Assembly: GCA_965250105.1 (NCBI GenBank)
Contig: OZ252290.1
Span: 992,001-1,056,000 of the forward strand
Direction: 5' to 3'
Origin: JBCBSK01 sp965250105
Lineage (GTDB): Bacteria; Pseudomonadota; Alphaproteobacteria; Rhizobiales; Tepidamorphaceae
DNA: 64,000 bases
The notes below the pieces were generated by a model. That model worked only from the letters and a program-made list of their open reading frames with translations. It had not been told where the DNA came from and ran no database searches. This document shows, one piece after another, positions 44,482 to 54,113 of the stretch (the stretch's first letter is position 1; each line of letters starts with the position of its first letter). Made by a program: the position numbers and the translations under genes.

Positions 44482-45426
44482 CTACTCGCTCGTTCTCATG
44501 CGCGGATCGATCACGCCGTAAAGTACGTTCAGCGTCGCGTTCACCAGAACGACACCGGTCGCCAGGATGAGAACGCCCGCCTGAACCAATTGATAGTCGC
44601 GCGCGAGAATGGCCTTCAGGATCGTCGATCCGAGGCCGGGGCGGGAGAACACGACCTCGACCAGGATGGCGTTGCCGAGCGCCCAGGCGAAGGTCACGCC
44701 GATGACCGCGAGGATCGGGATGAACGCGTTGCGCAGCGCGAGCCGGAAGTTGATCCGGCTTTCCGGCACGCCCATGGCACGCGCCACGCGGACATAGTCC
44801 TGCCCCAGCACTTCAAGCATCGCGCTACGCGTAAGCCGCGCGATATAGGCGGCAACGGACAGGCCCAGCACCAAGGCCGGAAGCATCAGATGGTGGAGCT
44901 GCGTCCAGAAACCGCCGCCGACCGACGCGCCCAATGCCGGGAACAGTCCCGCGTGATAGGACAGAAGCAGGATCGCGACGAGACCGACCCAGAACACCGG
45001 AAACGATATGCCGATCAGCGCGACCAGCATGATCGCCGTATCGACCCAGGTACCGTGCCGAATGGCCGAGAAGATGCCGAGCGGCACGCCGACGACGACG
45101 GCGACCGACAACCCGGCCACAGCCAGCGACAGCGACCATGGCAGCGCGCTCATGATCTCCGCCAAGGCCGGTTGACCGGTGATGACGGACCGGCCGAGGT
45201 CGCCCGTCACCGCCCGTTCCATGAACAGGAAGTATTGCTGGTAGATCGGCAGATCGAGGCCGAGCCGCTCGCGCAGCGCCGCGATCGAGCTTTCCGTCGC
45301 GAAATCGCCGAGCATGTAAAGGGCGGGATCGCCCGGTATCGCCCGCATCAGAAAAAAGACGACGGTGACGATCCCGACCAGCGTTACGGCGAGTTGCACG
45401 AATGTGCGACCCAGATAGCCGACCAC
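44482..45426 (-). CDS. Dipeptide-type ABC transporter permease (DppB/OppB)
   Basis: A 314-residue permease with an N-terminal helix around VQLAVTLVGIVTVVFFLMRA, the RAIPGDP motif, and a coupling loop YVRVARAMGVPESRINFRLA. It forms the channel with DppC. Four bases separate it from the binding-protein gene. Confidence 0.93.
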   Translation of the reverse strand: MVGYLGRTFVQLAVTLVGIVTVVFFLMRAIPGDPALYMLGDFATESSIAALRERLGLDLPIYQQYFLFMERAVTGDLGRSVITGQPALAEIMSALPWSLSLAVAGLSVAVVVGVPLGIFSAIRHGTWVDTAIMLVALIGISFPVFWVGLVAILLLSYHAGLFPALGASVGGGFWTQLHHLMLPALVLGLSVAAYIARLTRSAMLEVLGQDYVRVARAMGVPESRINFRLALRNAFIPILAVIGVTFAWALGNAILVEVVFSRPGLGSTILKAILARDYQLVQAGVLILATGVVLVNATLNVLYGVIDPRMRTSE

Positions 45427-45430
45427 GACG

Positions 45431-47011
45431 CTACCCCTTCAGCGACACCGGATAGGTCAGGACCGTGAACAGGGAGTTCTGCACCAGCCCGTCGACGGCA
45501 TCCGAATGGGCAAGGAACAGCCGCTCCGCGAAGATCGGAATGACCGGAACGTCTTCCATCGTCCGCTGGAGGATCTGTTCGTAGATCGCCTTGCGCTTGT
45601 CGGCATCGAGCTCGTTCGCCGCGGCGGCGAGAAGATCGTCGGCCTGATCGTAACGCGCCGTGTTCAGCCCCGGCGGGAAGGACGCCGTCGAGAACAGCGT
45701 GACCAGCGGCGCATCCGGGTCGGGCGGTCCGACCACGGCCGTGATGCAGCTCTGCACATTGCCGCTGGCCCGGGCCTGCACATAGGCGCCACGCTCGACG
45801 ACCCGCATCGTCGCATTGATGCCGACCGCGTTGAGATCGTCGACCATCGGAACCGGAAACCGGTCGTAAGGATTGAGCGCGACGGTCACGAGCTCGAAGT
45901 CGAACCCGACGGCGCCTGCCTCCTCCAGAAGCGCGCGGGCCTTGTCCGGGTCATAGTCATAGACCGGGACATTGTCGCTGTGCTCCTGGAAGGTCGGCGT
46001 CAAAACGCTGGTCGCCGGGCTCTTGGTGCCCTGGAAGAAGCCGTCGATCAGCCCCTGGCGGTTGAGCGCATGGATCATGGCGCGCCGAACCCGCACGTCA
46101 TCGAGCGGCGGCACCGTGGTGTTCAGGACCAGATTGACCGTGTTGCTGGCGTCGCGGCTCAGAACGTTCACACCGTCGGCGGCGGTCAGACGATCGATCA
46201 CCTCGGGCTGCTGAAGGCCGAAGAAGATGTCGATCTCGCCTTTTTCCAGCGCGATCGCGGCCGCCGTCTCGTCGCGGATGATCCGAAAGACGACCTCATC
46301 GACATGGGGACGGCCGGCGAAGTAGTCCTCATTGGCGACAAGACGCACCGAATTGCCGGCGATCCAGGTGTCGAACACGAAGGGACCGGTGCCGATCGGG
46401 TCGAGCTTGTAGGCTTCGCCCTTCTCCTCGACGGCCTTGCGCGAGACGATCCAGCCCTGGTTGAACGCGCAAACCTTGTGCAGGAAGCCGGCATTGGGCT
46501 GTGCCAGGCGGAAGACGACGGTCGTCGGATCCGGCGCGTCGACTGCTTCGAGGCCGGCCAGCTGGCCCGCATAGCGACTACCCGTCGATTCATCGAGAAT
46601 GCGTTCGAAACTGAACTTCACGTCATCCGAGGTCAGCTGGCCGTAGCCCTTATGCCAGGTCGCGTCGTCGCGCAGCGTGAAGGTGTATTCCGTGCCGTCC
46701 GGCGAGACCTCCCAGCCGGTGGCGAGATCGGGAATGATCTCGTTCGTCGCCTGATCATACTGGACGAGGCCGTTATAGACGTGCCCGGCAATGGTCTGGT
46801 TCTCGACCTGGAAGATGAGTGCCGGGTCGAGTATCGAGATGTCGCCACCGAAGCGAACCCGCAATTGTCCGCCGGCCGCATTGGCCATCCGGATACCGGC
46901 CAGATTGAGCGGCAACACCGCCCCGGCCCCGACGACACCCGCCATCTGCAAGAAGCCGCGGCGGCTTGCGCCACGCTTTCTCGCCTGTTCCTTGCCTGTT
47001 GAATTCGACAT
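45431..47011 (-). CDS. Family 5 ABC transporter substrate-binding protein, Tat-exported
   Basis: A 526-residue periplasmic binding protein of the peptide/nickel family. A twin-arginine signal is visible (ASRRGFLQMAG at about 16-26, cleavage near MANA). The mature protein has ATGWEVSPDGTEYTFTLRDD, the family 5 signature region. The ATG at 47011 with GAGAGGG upstream is preferred to 47029. It is the first gene of a nine-gene minus-strand operon. Ligands of the family are very varied, so a peptide should not be assumed. Confidence 0.92.
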   Translation of the reverse strand: MSNSTGKEQARKRGASRRGFLQMAGVVGAGAVLPLNLAGIRMANAAGGQLRVRFGGDISILDPALIFQVENQTIAGHVYNGLVQYDQATNEIIPDLATGWEVSPDGTEYTFTLRDDATWHKGYGQLTSDDVKFSFERILDESTGSRYAGQLAGLEAVDAPDPTTVVFRLAQPNAGFLHKVCAFNQGWIVSRKAVEEKGEAYKLDPIGTGPFVFDTWIAGNSVRLVANEDYFAGRPHVDEVVFRIIRDETAAAIALEKGEIDIFFGLQQPEVIDRLTAADGVNVLSRDASNTVNLVLNTTVPPLDDVRVRRAMIHALNRQGLIDGFFQGTKSPATSVLTPTFQEHSDNVPVYDYDPDKARALLEEAGAVGFDFELVTVALNPYDRFPVPMVDDLNAVGINATMRVVERGAYVQARASGNVQSCITAVVGPPDPDAPLVTLFSTASFPPGLNTARYDQADDLLAAAANELDADKRKAIYEQILQRTMEDVPVIPIFAERLFLAHSDAVDGLVQNSLFTVLTYPVSLKG

Positions 47012-47029
47012 TGGTTTTACCCTCTCCAC

Positions 47030-47475
47030 TCTGGATATTCGGATCGCTTATTGTTCTTGTTGACCCACATTTCGTCTGCCTTGCCTGGCAGTTCGTCATG
47101 GCTGGACATCGATCGCCGGCCGGACGCGGCCGTCGCGCAAGCCAGCGCCAAACGCCACGCGCGCTGAGCGCGGTGGCCGCTCATGAAGCGCCTTGTCGCG
47201 CCGGGCCCCAACAGCCCGAGATGAGGTGATGCGGCCATCACGCGATCGCGCGGCACCCGTCGTGGCATCGATCACGCCCGCTCCGATTTCCGACCCCTTC
47301 CGCGATCCGGCAACCCGGCCAGTGGTGGAGCCAGTTTCGGCTCTGGCCATCACAGCGCCCTCTATCCAACACGCCACTTGTATACAATGACGGGCGCCAT
47401 GATAGCTGTCAAGCGCGGCCCCCGAGCACCGCCGGGCCGGCCGGATAGAAGCCTGTGTGGATGGTCGGGAAGGTC
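47030..47475. other. Intergenic region carrying an operator, no gene
   Basis: This 446-base stretch lies between the GntR regulator's end and the binding-protein start, all on the minus strand. No credible gene is seen. It contains the palindrome at 47378-47387 and presumably the promoter of the minus operon. Confidence 0.55.
47378..47387. promoter_or_regulatory. Putative GntR (FCD) operator A
   Basis: TTGTATACAA is a perfect 10-base palindrome of the kind bound by FadR/FCD-type GntR regulators. It lies about 370 bases upstream of the binding-protein start, in the promoter region of the minus operon. The same core, TGTATACA, recurs at 48278-48285. Confidence 0.65.
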
Positions 47476-48204
47476 TCAGGCGGGCCGCTTGAGATCGAGC
47501 GCGGGCACGGTTTCGGCCGGTGCCGCGCCCATGCGCTCCATGAACAGCGATTTGCCGCCGAGGACATGGGCCCGCATGATGGCGCCAGCCCAGGCGACAT
47601 CGCCCGCGGCGATGGCATCGACGATCGCATGGTGCTGGCTGATGCTGCGCTCCATTTCCGCGGCCGTGAACTGGCGGAAGTTGCGCAGGGTGATCGGCAA
47701 TTCGACGAGATGGAAGACCGCCGCCGCCGTCCGCTGTTGCGCCGACGCCTCCAGGATCAGCTTGTGAAAGCGGTCATTGAACGCCGCGACTCGCTCGACA
47801 TCCTCCATGTTTTCCGCTGGCAACACGGCGCTCGCATCCCGGCTCAGCCGGAACAATTCGTCGATTTGCGCCGGCGTCGCATTCCGCGCCGCATGCTCCG
47901 CGGCATGGCCTTCGAGCATGGCTCTGAGGGCAAAGACCTCCTCGACATCATGCTTCGACCATTCGCAGACATAGGCCCCCTGGTTCGGCACGATCCGAAC
48001 CCAGCCTTCCGCCGCCAGACGGCGGATCGCCTCGCGCACGGGCGTTCGGCTGACGCCGAGACGGCTGGCGACGAACTCTTCCCGCAGATGCGCCCCCGTC
48101 TCGACGTCGCCGTCCACGATCAATGCCCGCAGGCCGCGATAGGCCGTTTCAGCGGCGCGAACCTTGCTGACCCGCCCGTTGGTGTTGGCATTGGGTGATG
48201 CCAT
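47476..48204 (-). CDS. GntR-family regulator, FCD type
   Basis: A 242-residue regulator. The winged helix-turn-helix includes FVASRLGVSRTPVREAIRRL, and the C-terminal all-helical FCD domain has metal-binding His candidates in FNDRFHKLILEAS and SISQHHAIVDAI. The ATG at 48204 follows TGAGGATGAG and is preferred to 48237. It lies between two divergent catabolic operons, each with its own LeuCD pair, and matching palindromes flank it. It is the likely shared regulator, and its ligand is probably a small carboxylic acid. Confidence 0.9.
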   Translation of the reverse strand: MASPNANTNGRVSKVRAAETAYRGLRALIVDGDVETGAHLREEFVASRLGVSRTPVREAIRRLAAEGWVRIVPNQGAYVCEWSKHDVEEVFALRAMLEGHAAEHAARNATPAQIDELFRLSRDASAVLPAENMEDVERVAAFNDRFHKLILEASAQQRTAAAVFHLVELPITLRNFRQFTAAEMERSISQHHAIVDAIAAGDVAWAGAIMRAHVLGGKSLFMERMGAAPAETVPALDLKRPA

Positions 48205-48277
48205 GATCTCATCCTCAGTAGCGGCCGTGGAGGCCATCTCATCGATTAGGGTTGATACCTAGCGCAAACCCACGCTA

Positions 48278-48285
48278 TGTATACA
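48278..48285. promoter_or_regulatory. Putative GntR (FCD) operator B
   Basis: TGTATACA within ATGTATACAAT lies in the 229-base region between the divergent regulator gene (48204) and the lyase gene (48434). It shares its core with operator A and could control both the regulator and the plus-strand operon. Confidence 0.65.
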
Positions 48286-48433
48286 ATCCGTAATGTTTGC
48301 TTGCCAGGCTCCAGATCAAGCACACCGTTAACATCGGCGGCGGCGCCTTGATAGGGAGCGCAACAGGCGGTGGCATCTCGCGGCGGAAATTCGCGTCGAG
48401 ATGGACCGGCGACAGTGAAAGAGGTTCGACATA

Positions 48434-49294
48434 ATGGCAAAGCGGAAGCTGCGCGACCAACTGCAAGCCGGACGCACCCTCGTTGCCCCCGGCGTCTTCG
48501 ATCTGATCTCCGCCCGCATGCTCAATCAGCATCCCGCCGAAGCGGCCTATATGACCGGCTTCGGCGTCGTGGCTTCCTATCTCGGCCTGCCCGACGCCGG
48601 ACTGGCGACCTATACCGACATGGTCGACCGCGCAGGACGGATCGCCGATGCCGTCGACATGCCGCTGATCGCGGATGCCGACACTGGCTATGGCGGCCTG
48701 TTGAATGTCCGCCACACGATACGCGGCTACGAGGCCTCGGGTGTCGCGGCCATTCAGATCGAGGATCAGGAATTCCCCAAGAAGTGCGGCCATACGCCCG
48801 GCCGCCGGGTCATCCCGATCGACGACATGGTGCGCAAGGTGCAGGTGGCGGTAGACAGCCGGTCGAGCGACGACATGATGATCATCGCGCGCACTGACGC
48901 CCGAACGACGCTCGGCCTCGACGAGGCCTTGCGGCGGGCGGAAGCCTATGCCGAGGCCGGGGCCGACATCTTGTTCATTGAGGCACCGGAATCGGAAGAG
49001 GAACTGGCCCGGATCGGCCGCAGCTTCGACCTGCCGCTGGTCGCCAACATGGTCGAAGGGGGTTCGACGCCGATCCTGCCACGCGACCGGCTCGCCGAAC
49101 TCGGCTTCCAGATCGCGATCTATCCGGCCGCGGGCTTTCTCGCGGCGGCGGCGGCGCTCGACAGGACCTATCGCGAGCTTTGCCAGAACGGCGGGACCAA
49201 TGGCGGCACGGTCGACCTCTACGACTTCAAGGCGTTCTGCGACGTCATCGGTTTCGCCGATGTGCATGCCTTCGAGCGACGCTGGACCGAGTAA
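48434..49294 (+). CDS. Isocitrate lyase/PEP mutase-family C-C lyase
   Basis: A 286-residue TIM-barrel lyase. Metal ligands are in IADADTGYGG (Asp81, Asp83) and IQIEDQEFPKK (Glu110). The KKCGH motif at 116-120 carries catalytic Cys118, the mark of 2-methylisocitrate, 2,3-dimethylmalate and oxaloacetate-type lyases rather than PEP mutase. It would cleave a substituted malate to pyruvate or glyoxylate plus an acid. It is followed by a LeuCD pair, which could supply the malate. It heads the plus operon behind operator B. Confidence 0.9.
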   Translation: MAKRKLRDQLQAGRTLVAPGVFDLISARMLNQHPAEAAYMTGFGVVASYLGLPDAGLATYTDMVDRAGRIADAVDMPLIADADTGYGGLLNVRHTIRGYEASGVAAIQIEDQEFPKKCGHTPGRRVIPIDDMVRKVQVAVDSRSSDDMMIIARTDARTTLGLDEALRRAEAYAEAGADILFIEAPESEEELARIGRSFDLPLVANMVEGGSTPILPRDRLAELGFQIAIYPAAGFLAAAAALDRTYRELCQNGGTNGGTVDLYDFKAFCDVIGFADVHAFERRWTE

Positions 49295-49413
49295 CCGGTG
49301 CTGGCACCGACCGGCATGGCTCACGGCACGGCACCATTCGCACGGCCGACCATGCGTTCGATGGCATAACGCGTCGACCAGGGATACGATTGCATGTAGG
49401 CGGAGGGCACGGC

Positions 49414-50805
49414 GTGAAGAACACACTGTTCGACAAGGTCTGGGACAGGCATGTCGTCGCGCGTCTGGATGACGGCCGCGACATTCTGCACATCGACCGC
49501 CACGTTCTTCACGAACTCACCTCGCCGCAGGCCTTCGATGGCCTGAAGGCGGCGGGCCGCGAGGTCCGCAACCCCGAATTGACCTTCGCCACCCAGGATC
49601 ACATCATCGCGACGGCGCCCGGACGTCGCGACGACAGCTGGGCCGAGGCCGTGCCCTATGTGCACGCCCTGCGCGAGAATACGGCGAATGCGGGAATCCG
49701 CCTGTTCGACATCGGCGATCCCAATCAGGGCATCGTGCATGTCATGGCGCCGGAACTCGGTATCGCCCTGCCCGGCCTGACGCTGGTCTGCGGCGACAGC
49801 CATACCTGCACCGTCGGCGGGCTCGGCGCGCTTGCCTTCGGGATCGGGACGAGCGAGGTCGAGCATGTGCTGGCGACCCAGACTCTCGTCCTGCTGAAAC
49901 CGAAAACGCTGCGTGTCACGATCGACGGCAAGCTCGGCTTCGGCGTTTATGCCAAGGATGTGGTGCTGCACCTCATCGGGCGGATCGGCGCCGGCGCAGG
50001 CGTCGGCCATGCGGTTGAATTCGCCGGCCAGACGGTGCGCGCCCTGTCCGTCGAAGACCGGATGACGCTGTGTAACATGTCGATCGAGTTTTCGGCGCGC
50101 ATCGGCATGGTCGCACCGGACGAGACGACATTCGACTATGTGGCCGGGCGGCCCTATGCGCCGAAGGGCGCCGACTTCGACAGAGCCGTGGATCATTGGC
50201 GCGGCCTGCCAAGCGATGCGGAGGCCGTATTCGATCGCGACGTCGCCATCGACGCCGCCGACATCGCGCCGCAGGTGACCTGGGGCACGAGCCCGCAACA
50301 CACGATCAGCATCGAGGACAGCGTGCCCGCGCCATCAGGCGCCCATGCCGACGCGATGGCGCGGGCGCTCGACTATATGGATCTCGCGCCCGGACAACCG
50401 ATTGCCGGCATGCCCGTGGACGCGGTCTTCATCGGCTCTTGCACCAATGCCCGGCTGACCGATCTGCGCGAGGCTGCCCGGGTGGCGCGCGGCAGGACGG
50501 TCGCCGACGGTGTCCGGGCGCTCATCGTGCCCGGGTCGACGTCGGTGAAGGCCGAAGCGGAAGCGGAGGGTCTCGATCGGGTCTTCATCGATGCCGGCTT
50601 CGAATGGCGCGAGTCCGGCTGCTCCATGTGCGTCGGCATCAATGGGGACATCGTCGCGCCGGGCCGTCGCTGCTTGTCGACCTCGAACCGCAACTTCGAG
50701 AACCGGCAGGGCACCGGCGCGCGCACCCATCTCGCTAGCCCGGCCATGGCGGCGGCCGCCGCCGTCACCGGCCACATCACGGACGTCCGGCATCTGACCC
50801 CATGA
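49414..50805 (+). CDS. Aconitase-family hydratase large subunit (LeuC type), pair 2
   Basis: A 463-residue [4Fe-4S] large subunit with Cys in IGSCTNARLTDL and ESGCSMCVGINGD and the VCGDSHTCTVGGLGALAFGI signature. The GTG at 49414 has GGAGGG six bases upstream, which fixes the start. Only the general family resemblance to pair 1 can be seen by eye. Its place between a KKCGH lyase and an importer again points to catabolism. Confidence 0.92.
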   Translation: MKNTLFDKVWDRHVVARLDDGRDILHIDRHVLHELTSPQAFDGLKAAGREVRNPELTFATQDHIIATAPGRRDDSWAEAVPYVHALRENTANAGIRLFDIGDPNQGIVHVMAPELGIALPGLTLVCGDSHTCTVGGLGALAFGIGTSEVEHVLATQTLVLLKPKTLRVTIDGKLGFGVYAKDVVLHLIGRIGAGAGVGHAVEFAGQTVRALSVEDRMTLCNMSIEFSARIGMVAPDETTFDYVAGRPYAPKGADFDRAVDHWRGLPSDAEAVFDRDVAIDAADIAPQVTWGTSPQHTISIEDSVPAPSGAHADAMARALDYMDLAPGQPIAGMPVDAVFIGSCTNARLTDLREAARVARGRTVADGVRALIVPGSTSVKAEAEAEGLDRVFIDAGFEWRESGCSMCVGINGDIVAPGRRCLSTSNRNFENRQGTGARTHLASPAMAAAAAVTGHITDVRHLTP

Positions 50806-51437
50806 CGATCACCCCCTTCATCCGGCTCGAAGCCGTGGCGGCGCCCATGGCGCGCGACAATATCGATACCGATGCGCTGTTTCCCGCCCATTTCATCAAG
50901 CGCATGGATGTCGACTACGGCGCGACGCTTTTTGCCAATTGGCGGTTCACCGACGGTATCGCGACGGAAAGACCGGATTTCGTTCTGAACCGGCCGGCCT
51001 ATCGCGACACGCGCATTCTGGTCGCCGGCGAAAACTTCGGTTGCGGCTCGTCACGAGAACATGCCGTCTGGGCCCTCAAGGCCTTCGGTATCCGCTGCGT
51101 CATCGCCAAAAGCTTCGGCGACATCTTCCACGGAAATTGCTTCAAGAACGGCCTCTTGCCCGTCGCGCTGCCCACCGAAGAGGTGGACCGGCTGCTGACC
51201 GATCTCGAAACCGCCGCCGAAAAGAGCTTGATCGTCGATCTCGAGACGGAAAAAATCATCGTGCCCGGCGATCGGGAGATACCCTTCGCGACGGATCAGG
51301 GCCGCCGGCGGCAACTTCTGGAAGGTCTCGACGATATCGGCATGACGCTGCTGCACGCCGCCGGGATCGGCCGGTTTCAGGACAGCGACAAAAAACAACG
51401 ACCCTGGGTCTATCAACCCGGCGGCACCAAGAATTGA
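50802..51437 (+). CDS. Aconitase-family hydratase small subunit (LeuD type), pair 2
   Basis: A 211-residue small subunit with GENFGCGSSREHAVWALKAF and KSFGDIFHGNCFKNGLLPVA. The N-terminal ARDNIDTDALFPAHFIKRM is of LeuD type. The ATG overlaps the large-subunit stop, so the two chains are co-translated in balance. Confidence 0.93.
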   Translation: MTITPFIRLEAVAAPMARDNIDTDALFPAHFIKRMDVDYGATLFANWRFTDGIATERPDFVLNRPAYRDTRILVAGENFGCGSSREHAVWALKAFGIRCVIAKSFGDIFHGNCFKNGLLPVALPTEEVDRLLTDLETAAEKSLIVDLETEKIIVPGDREIPFATDQGRRRQLLEGLDDIGMTLLHAAGIGRFQDSDKKQRPWVYQPGGTKN

Positions 51438-51489
51438 AACAAGCCGACCGGCGAACTGACAGGCCGGACGGCAAAAAGGGAGAGAAACG

Positions 51490-52479
51490 ATGTTTCAATG
51501 GAAGACATTCGCCGCGGCGGCGGCACTCGCACCGTTGCTCGCGCTTGGCACCGGCGACAAGCCGGCGTCGGCGATCGATCTGACGGTGACCCATTGGGGC
51601 GTGCTGATGTATGGCGCGCCCTTCGCGGTAGCTCAGGACCAGGGTTATTTCGAAGAGGAAGGCGTCGATGTGACCGGCTTCATCACATCGAAAGGCGGCG
51701 GCACCACGTTGCGCAACGCGCTCGCCTCCGATGTGCCTTATGGTGAAGCCTCGCTGGCCGCCGTGGTGGCCGCGGCCAGGGAAGGTGTCGACCTGACGAT
51801 CGTCCATTCCGGCGTCCGCAGCGTCGGCGATCTTCTTTGGGTGACGCGCAAGGACGCGGACGACATCAATTCGATCGAGGATCTCGAGGGCCGCGCGGTG
51901 TCCTACACCAGCCCACGCTCGGTCTCGCAGATGATCCTCATCATGTCGCTCGATTCAGCCGGCATGAGCATCGACGACGTCGACGACAAGTCGCTTGGCG
52001 GCGTCGGCGCCGGGCTGACCGCCCTGCAGGAAGGGGCCGTCGACGCGGCCACGATCCTCGAGCCAATCTGGACGCGCGTCAAAGACGACTTCAAGCCGGT
52101 CTTCTACGTCCGCGATCTCCTGCCCGGCATCACCCAGACCGTCGGCGTCGTGCGCACCGACTATCTCGAGGACAATGCCGAACAGATCGAGGGCATCATC
52201 CGCGCCCGCATGCGAGGTGTCGAATTCATCTACGAGAACCCGGAAGAAGCCGGCCGCATCCTCGCCGAGGCCTATGACATCGACGAAGCCCAGGCGATCG
52301 AGGCCATCAATAACGTGGCCGCGCTCAACTATTGGAGCAAAGGCGATTTCGAGTTCGACGGCATGGACAACATGGTGAGGGGCCTTCAAATCGTCGGCGC
52401 CATCCCGGATGAGCCGTTCGACTGGGACGCCTTCGTCGATCAGCGCTATCTGCCGGCCGAACTTCAGACCACCAACTGA
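51490..52479 (+). CDS. NitT/TauT-type ABC transporter substrate-binding protein
   Basis: A 329-residue periplasmic protein of the SsuA/NrtA/ThiY type. The signal peptide covers about residues 1-28 (cleavage after ASA). The mature part opens TVTHWGVLMYGAPFAVAQDQ, followed by GYFEEEGVDV, the usual start of the fold. A GGGAGAGA ribosome site precedes it. The family binds sulfonates, nitrate, pyrimidine precursors and aromatic acids, so the ligand is open. Confidence 0.9.
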   Translation: MFQWKTFAAAAALAPLLALGTGDKPASAIDLTVTHWGVLMYGAPFAVAQDQGYFEEEGVDVTGFITSKGGGTTLRNALASDVPYGEASLAAVVAAAREGVDLTIVHSGVRSVGDLLWVTRKDADDINSIEDLEGRAVSYTSPRSVSQMILIMSLDSAGMSIDDVDDKSLGGVGAGLTALQEGAVDAATILEPIWTRVKDDFKPVFYVRDLLPGITQTVGVVRTDYLEDNAEQIEGIIRARMRGVEFIYENPEEAGRILAEAYDIDEAQAIEAINNVAALNYWSKGDFEFDGMDNMVRGLQIVGAIPDEPFDWDAFVDQRYLPAELQTTN

Positions 52480-52503
52480 ACCGACCGGGACAGCGAAAAT
52501 CCA

Positions 52504-53358
52504 ATGCAGGTATCCGTCGCGGAAAGGGCCGGCCCTGCCGGTGCCGAGGAGGCCGGCGACACGCGGCCGGCTCATGTTGAAGCGTCCGGCGTGACGCGGG
52601 TCTATGAGGGGGTGGCCGGGCAAACGCCCGTCCATGCCCTCGGGCCCATCGACTTCGTTCTCGGCCAGGGCGAGTTCTTCTCGGTCGTTGGCCCGTCGGG
52701 ATGCGGCAAGTCGACCCTTCTCGATCTGTTGGCGGGCCTGTCCCCGCCGACGGAAGGCACGCTCACCTTCGAAGGCAAGCCGATCGCCGGCCAGGTGCCG
52801 GACGGGGTCGGTGTCGTCTTTCAGGAGGATGCGAGCTTTCCCTGGCTGACGGTCTACGACAACATCGCCTTCGGCATGCGGCGCGCCGGCATGGACACGG
52901 CCGAGGTCAAGGACCGGGTCGGCTACGTGCTCGATTTCATGGGCTTGTCGAGTTTCGCGGCGTCCTATCCCGCACAGCTGTCGGGCGGCATGCGCCAGCG
53001 TGTCTGCATCGCGCGAACGCTCGTGCTGCGGCCGCGCCTTCTGCTGCTCGACGAGCCTTTCGGCGCGCTCGACCAGCAGACGCGGCTCTTGATGGGCGAT
53101 GAAGTCCTCAGGCTGTGGCGCGAGACCGGCGCGACGATCGTCCTGATCACCCACGCGCTCGACGAGGCGGCCATGCTGTCCGACCGCGTCGGCGTGATGA
53201 GCGCCCGTCCTGGCCGGTTCATCGATGTCATCGAGACCGGCTGGCCGTTGGAGCGCGACAGTCGGATCGTGTCCGACGAACGCTTCGGGCGCGTGACAAG
53301 CCGGCTCTGGAGCCTGCTGCGCGAGGAATCGCTCAAGGCCATCGGGACGAAGCCATGA
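52504..53358 (+). CDS. NitT/TauT-type ABC transporter ATPase
   Basis: A 284-residue ATPase with Walker A GPSGCGKST, signature LSGGMRQRVCIARTL and Walker B LLLLDEPFGALD. The first 30 residues are a polar extension before the nucleotide-binding domain. The stop overlaps the permease start. Confidence 0.92.
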   Translation: MQVSVAERAGPAGAEEAGDTRPAHVEASGVTRVYEGVAGQTPVHALGPIDFVLGQGEFFSVVGPSGCGKSTLLDLLAGLSPPTEGTLTFEGKPIAGQVPDGVGVVFQEDASFPWLTVYDNIAFGMRRAGMDTAEVKDRVGYVLDFMGLSSFAASYPAQLSGGMRQRVCIARTLVLRPRLLLLDEPFGALDQQTRLLMGDEVLRLWRETGATIVLITHALDEAAMLSDRVGVMSARPGRFIDVIETGWPLERDSRIVSDERFGRVTSRLWSLLREESLKAIGTKP

Positions 53359-54113
53359 CCCGCGCCGGCGTGATCCGCCTCATCGTGCTCGCTATCGCGA
53401 TCGGCGCCCTGGAAATCGCCTGCCGCGGTGGCATGATCGCGCGCTACACCATGATCCCACCATCCGAAATGGCCCATGCGATGCTTGGGATCTTGCTGAG
53501 CGGCCGCCTGAACGAGGCGATCCTCTACACCTTGCGCAATGTCGCGATCGCCTTCGTGGTGGCGGTGGCGGTCGGCTTCACGATCGGCGCGACCGTGCAT
53601 CGCATGCCGCGCGTGCGCCGCGCGATCGATCCGCTTCTGGCCAGCTATTATGCGGTGCCGGTGTTCATCTTCTATCCGCTGTTCATCGTGATCTTCGGAT
53701 TGAACGCCTGGCCGCTCATCATGATCGGCTTTCTGTTCGCGGTCGCCGCCGTGGTGGTCAACACGCTGAACGGTTTCGACCGGGTGCCCAGGGTCCTGTT
53801 CCGCACCGCGCGCGTCTATCGGCTGGATCAGTTGCAGGAAACCTTCCTGATCACCCTGCCGGCCGCGGCGCCTTATCTGTTCACCGGTATCAAGCTGGCC
53901 GTCGCCTATGCCTTTATTGGCGTGGTGGCCGGCGAGTTCATCCTGTCGGGTGCCGGCATGGGCTTCGAGATCGCCTTCGCCTACAACAATTTCGACAACC
54001 GCACGATGTTTGGGCTCATGCTGTTCTTGCTCATTCTCGTGACGACGCTCAACATGTCGCTGCATATCTTTGAAAAACGCATGCATGCGCGCAGGCGGGG
54101 GCGTGCCGGATGA
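53355..54113 (+). CDS. NitT/TauT-type ABC transporter permease 1
   Basis: A 252-residue permease with about six helices and the coupling segment FRTARVYRLDQLQETFLITL. The ATG overlaps the ATPase stop, which fixes the start over a longer read-through frame. It should form a heterodimer with the next permease. Confidence 0.9.
   Translation: MTRAGVIRLIVLAIAIGALEIACRGGMIARYTMIPPSEMAHAMLGILLSGRLNEAILYTLRNVAIAFVVAVAVGFTIGATVHRMPRVRRAIDPLLASYYAVPVFIFYPLFIVIFGLNAWPLIMIGFLFAVAAVVVNTLNGFDRVPRVLFRTARVYRLDQLQETFLITLPAAAPYLFTGIKLAVAYAFIGVVAGEFILSGAGMGFEIAFAYNNFDNRTMFGLMLFLLILVTTLNMSLHIFEKRMHARRRGRAG

Noticed and set aside
45506..47002. A 498-codon plus-strand frame
   Set aside because: Antisense to the Tat-exported binding protein, charged low-complexity composition, no motif.
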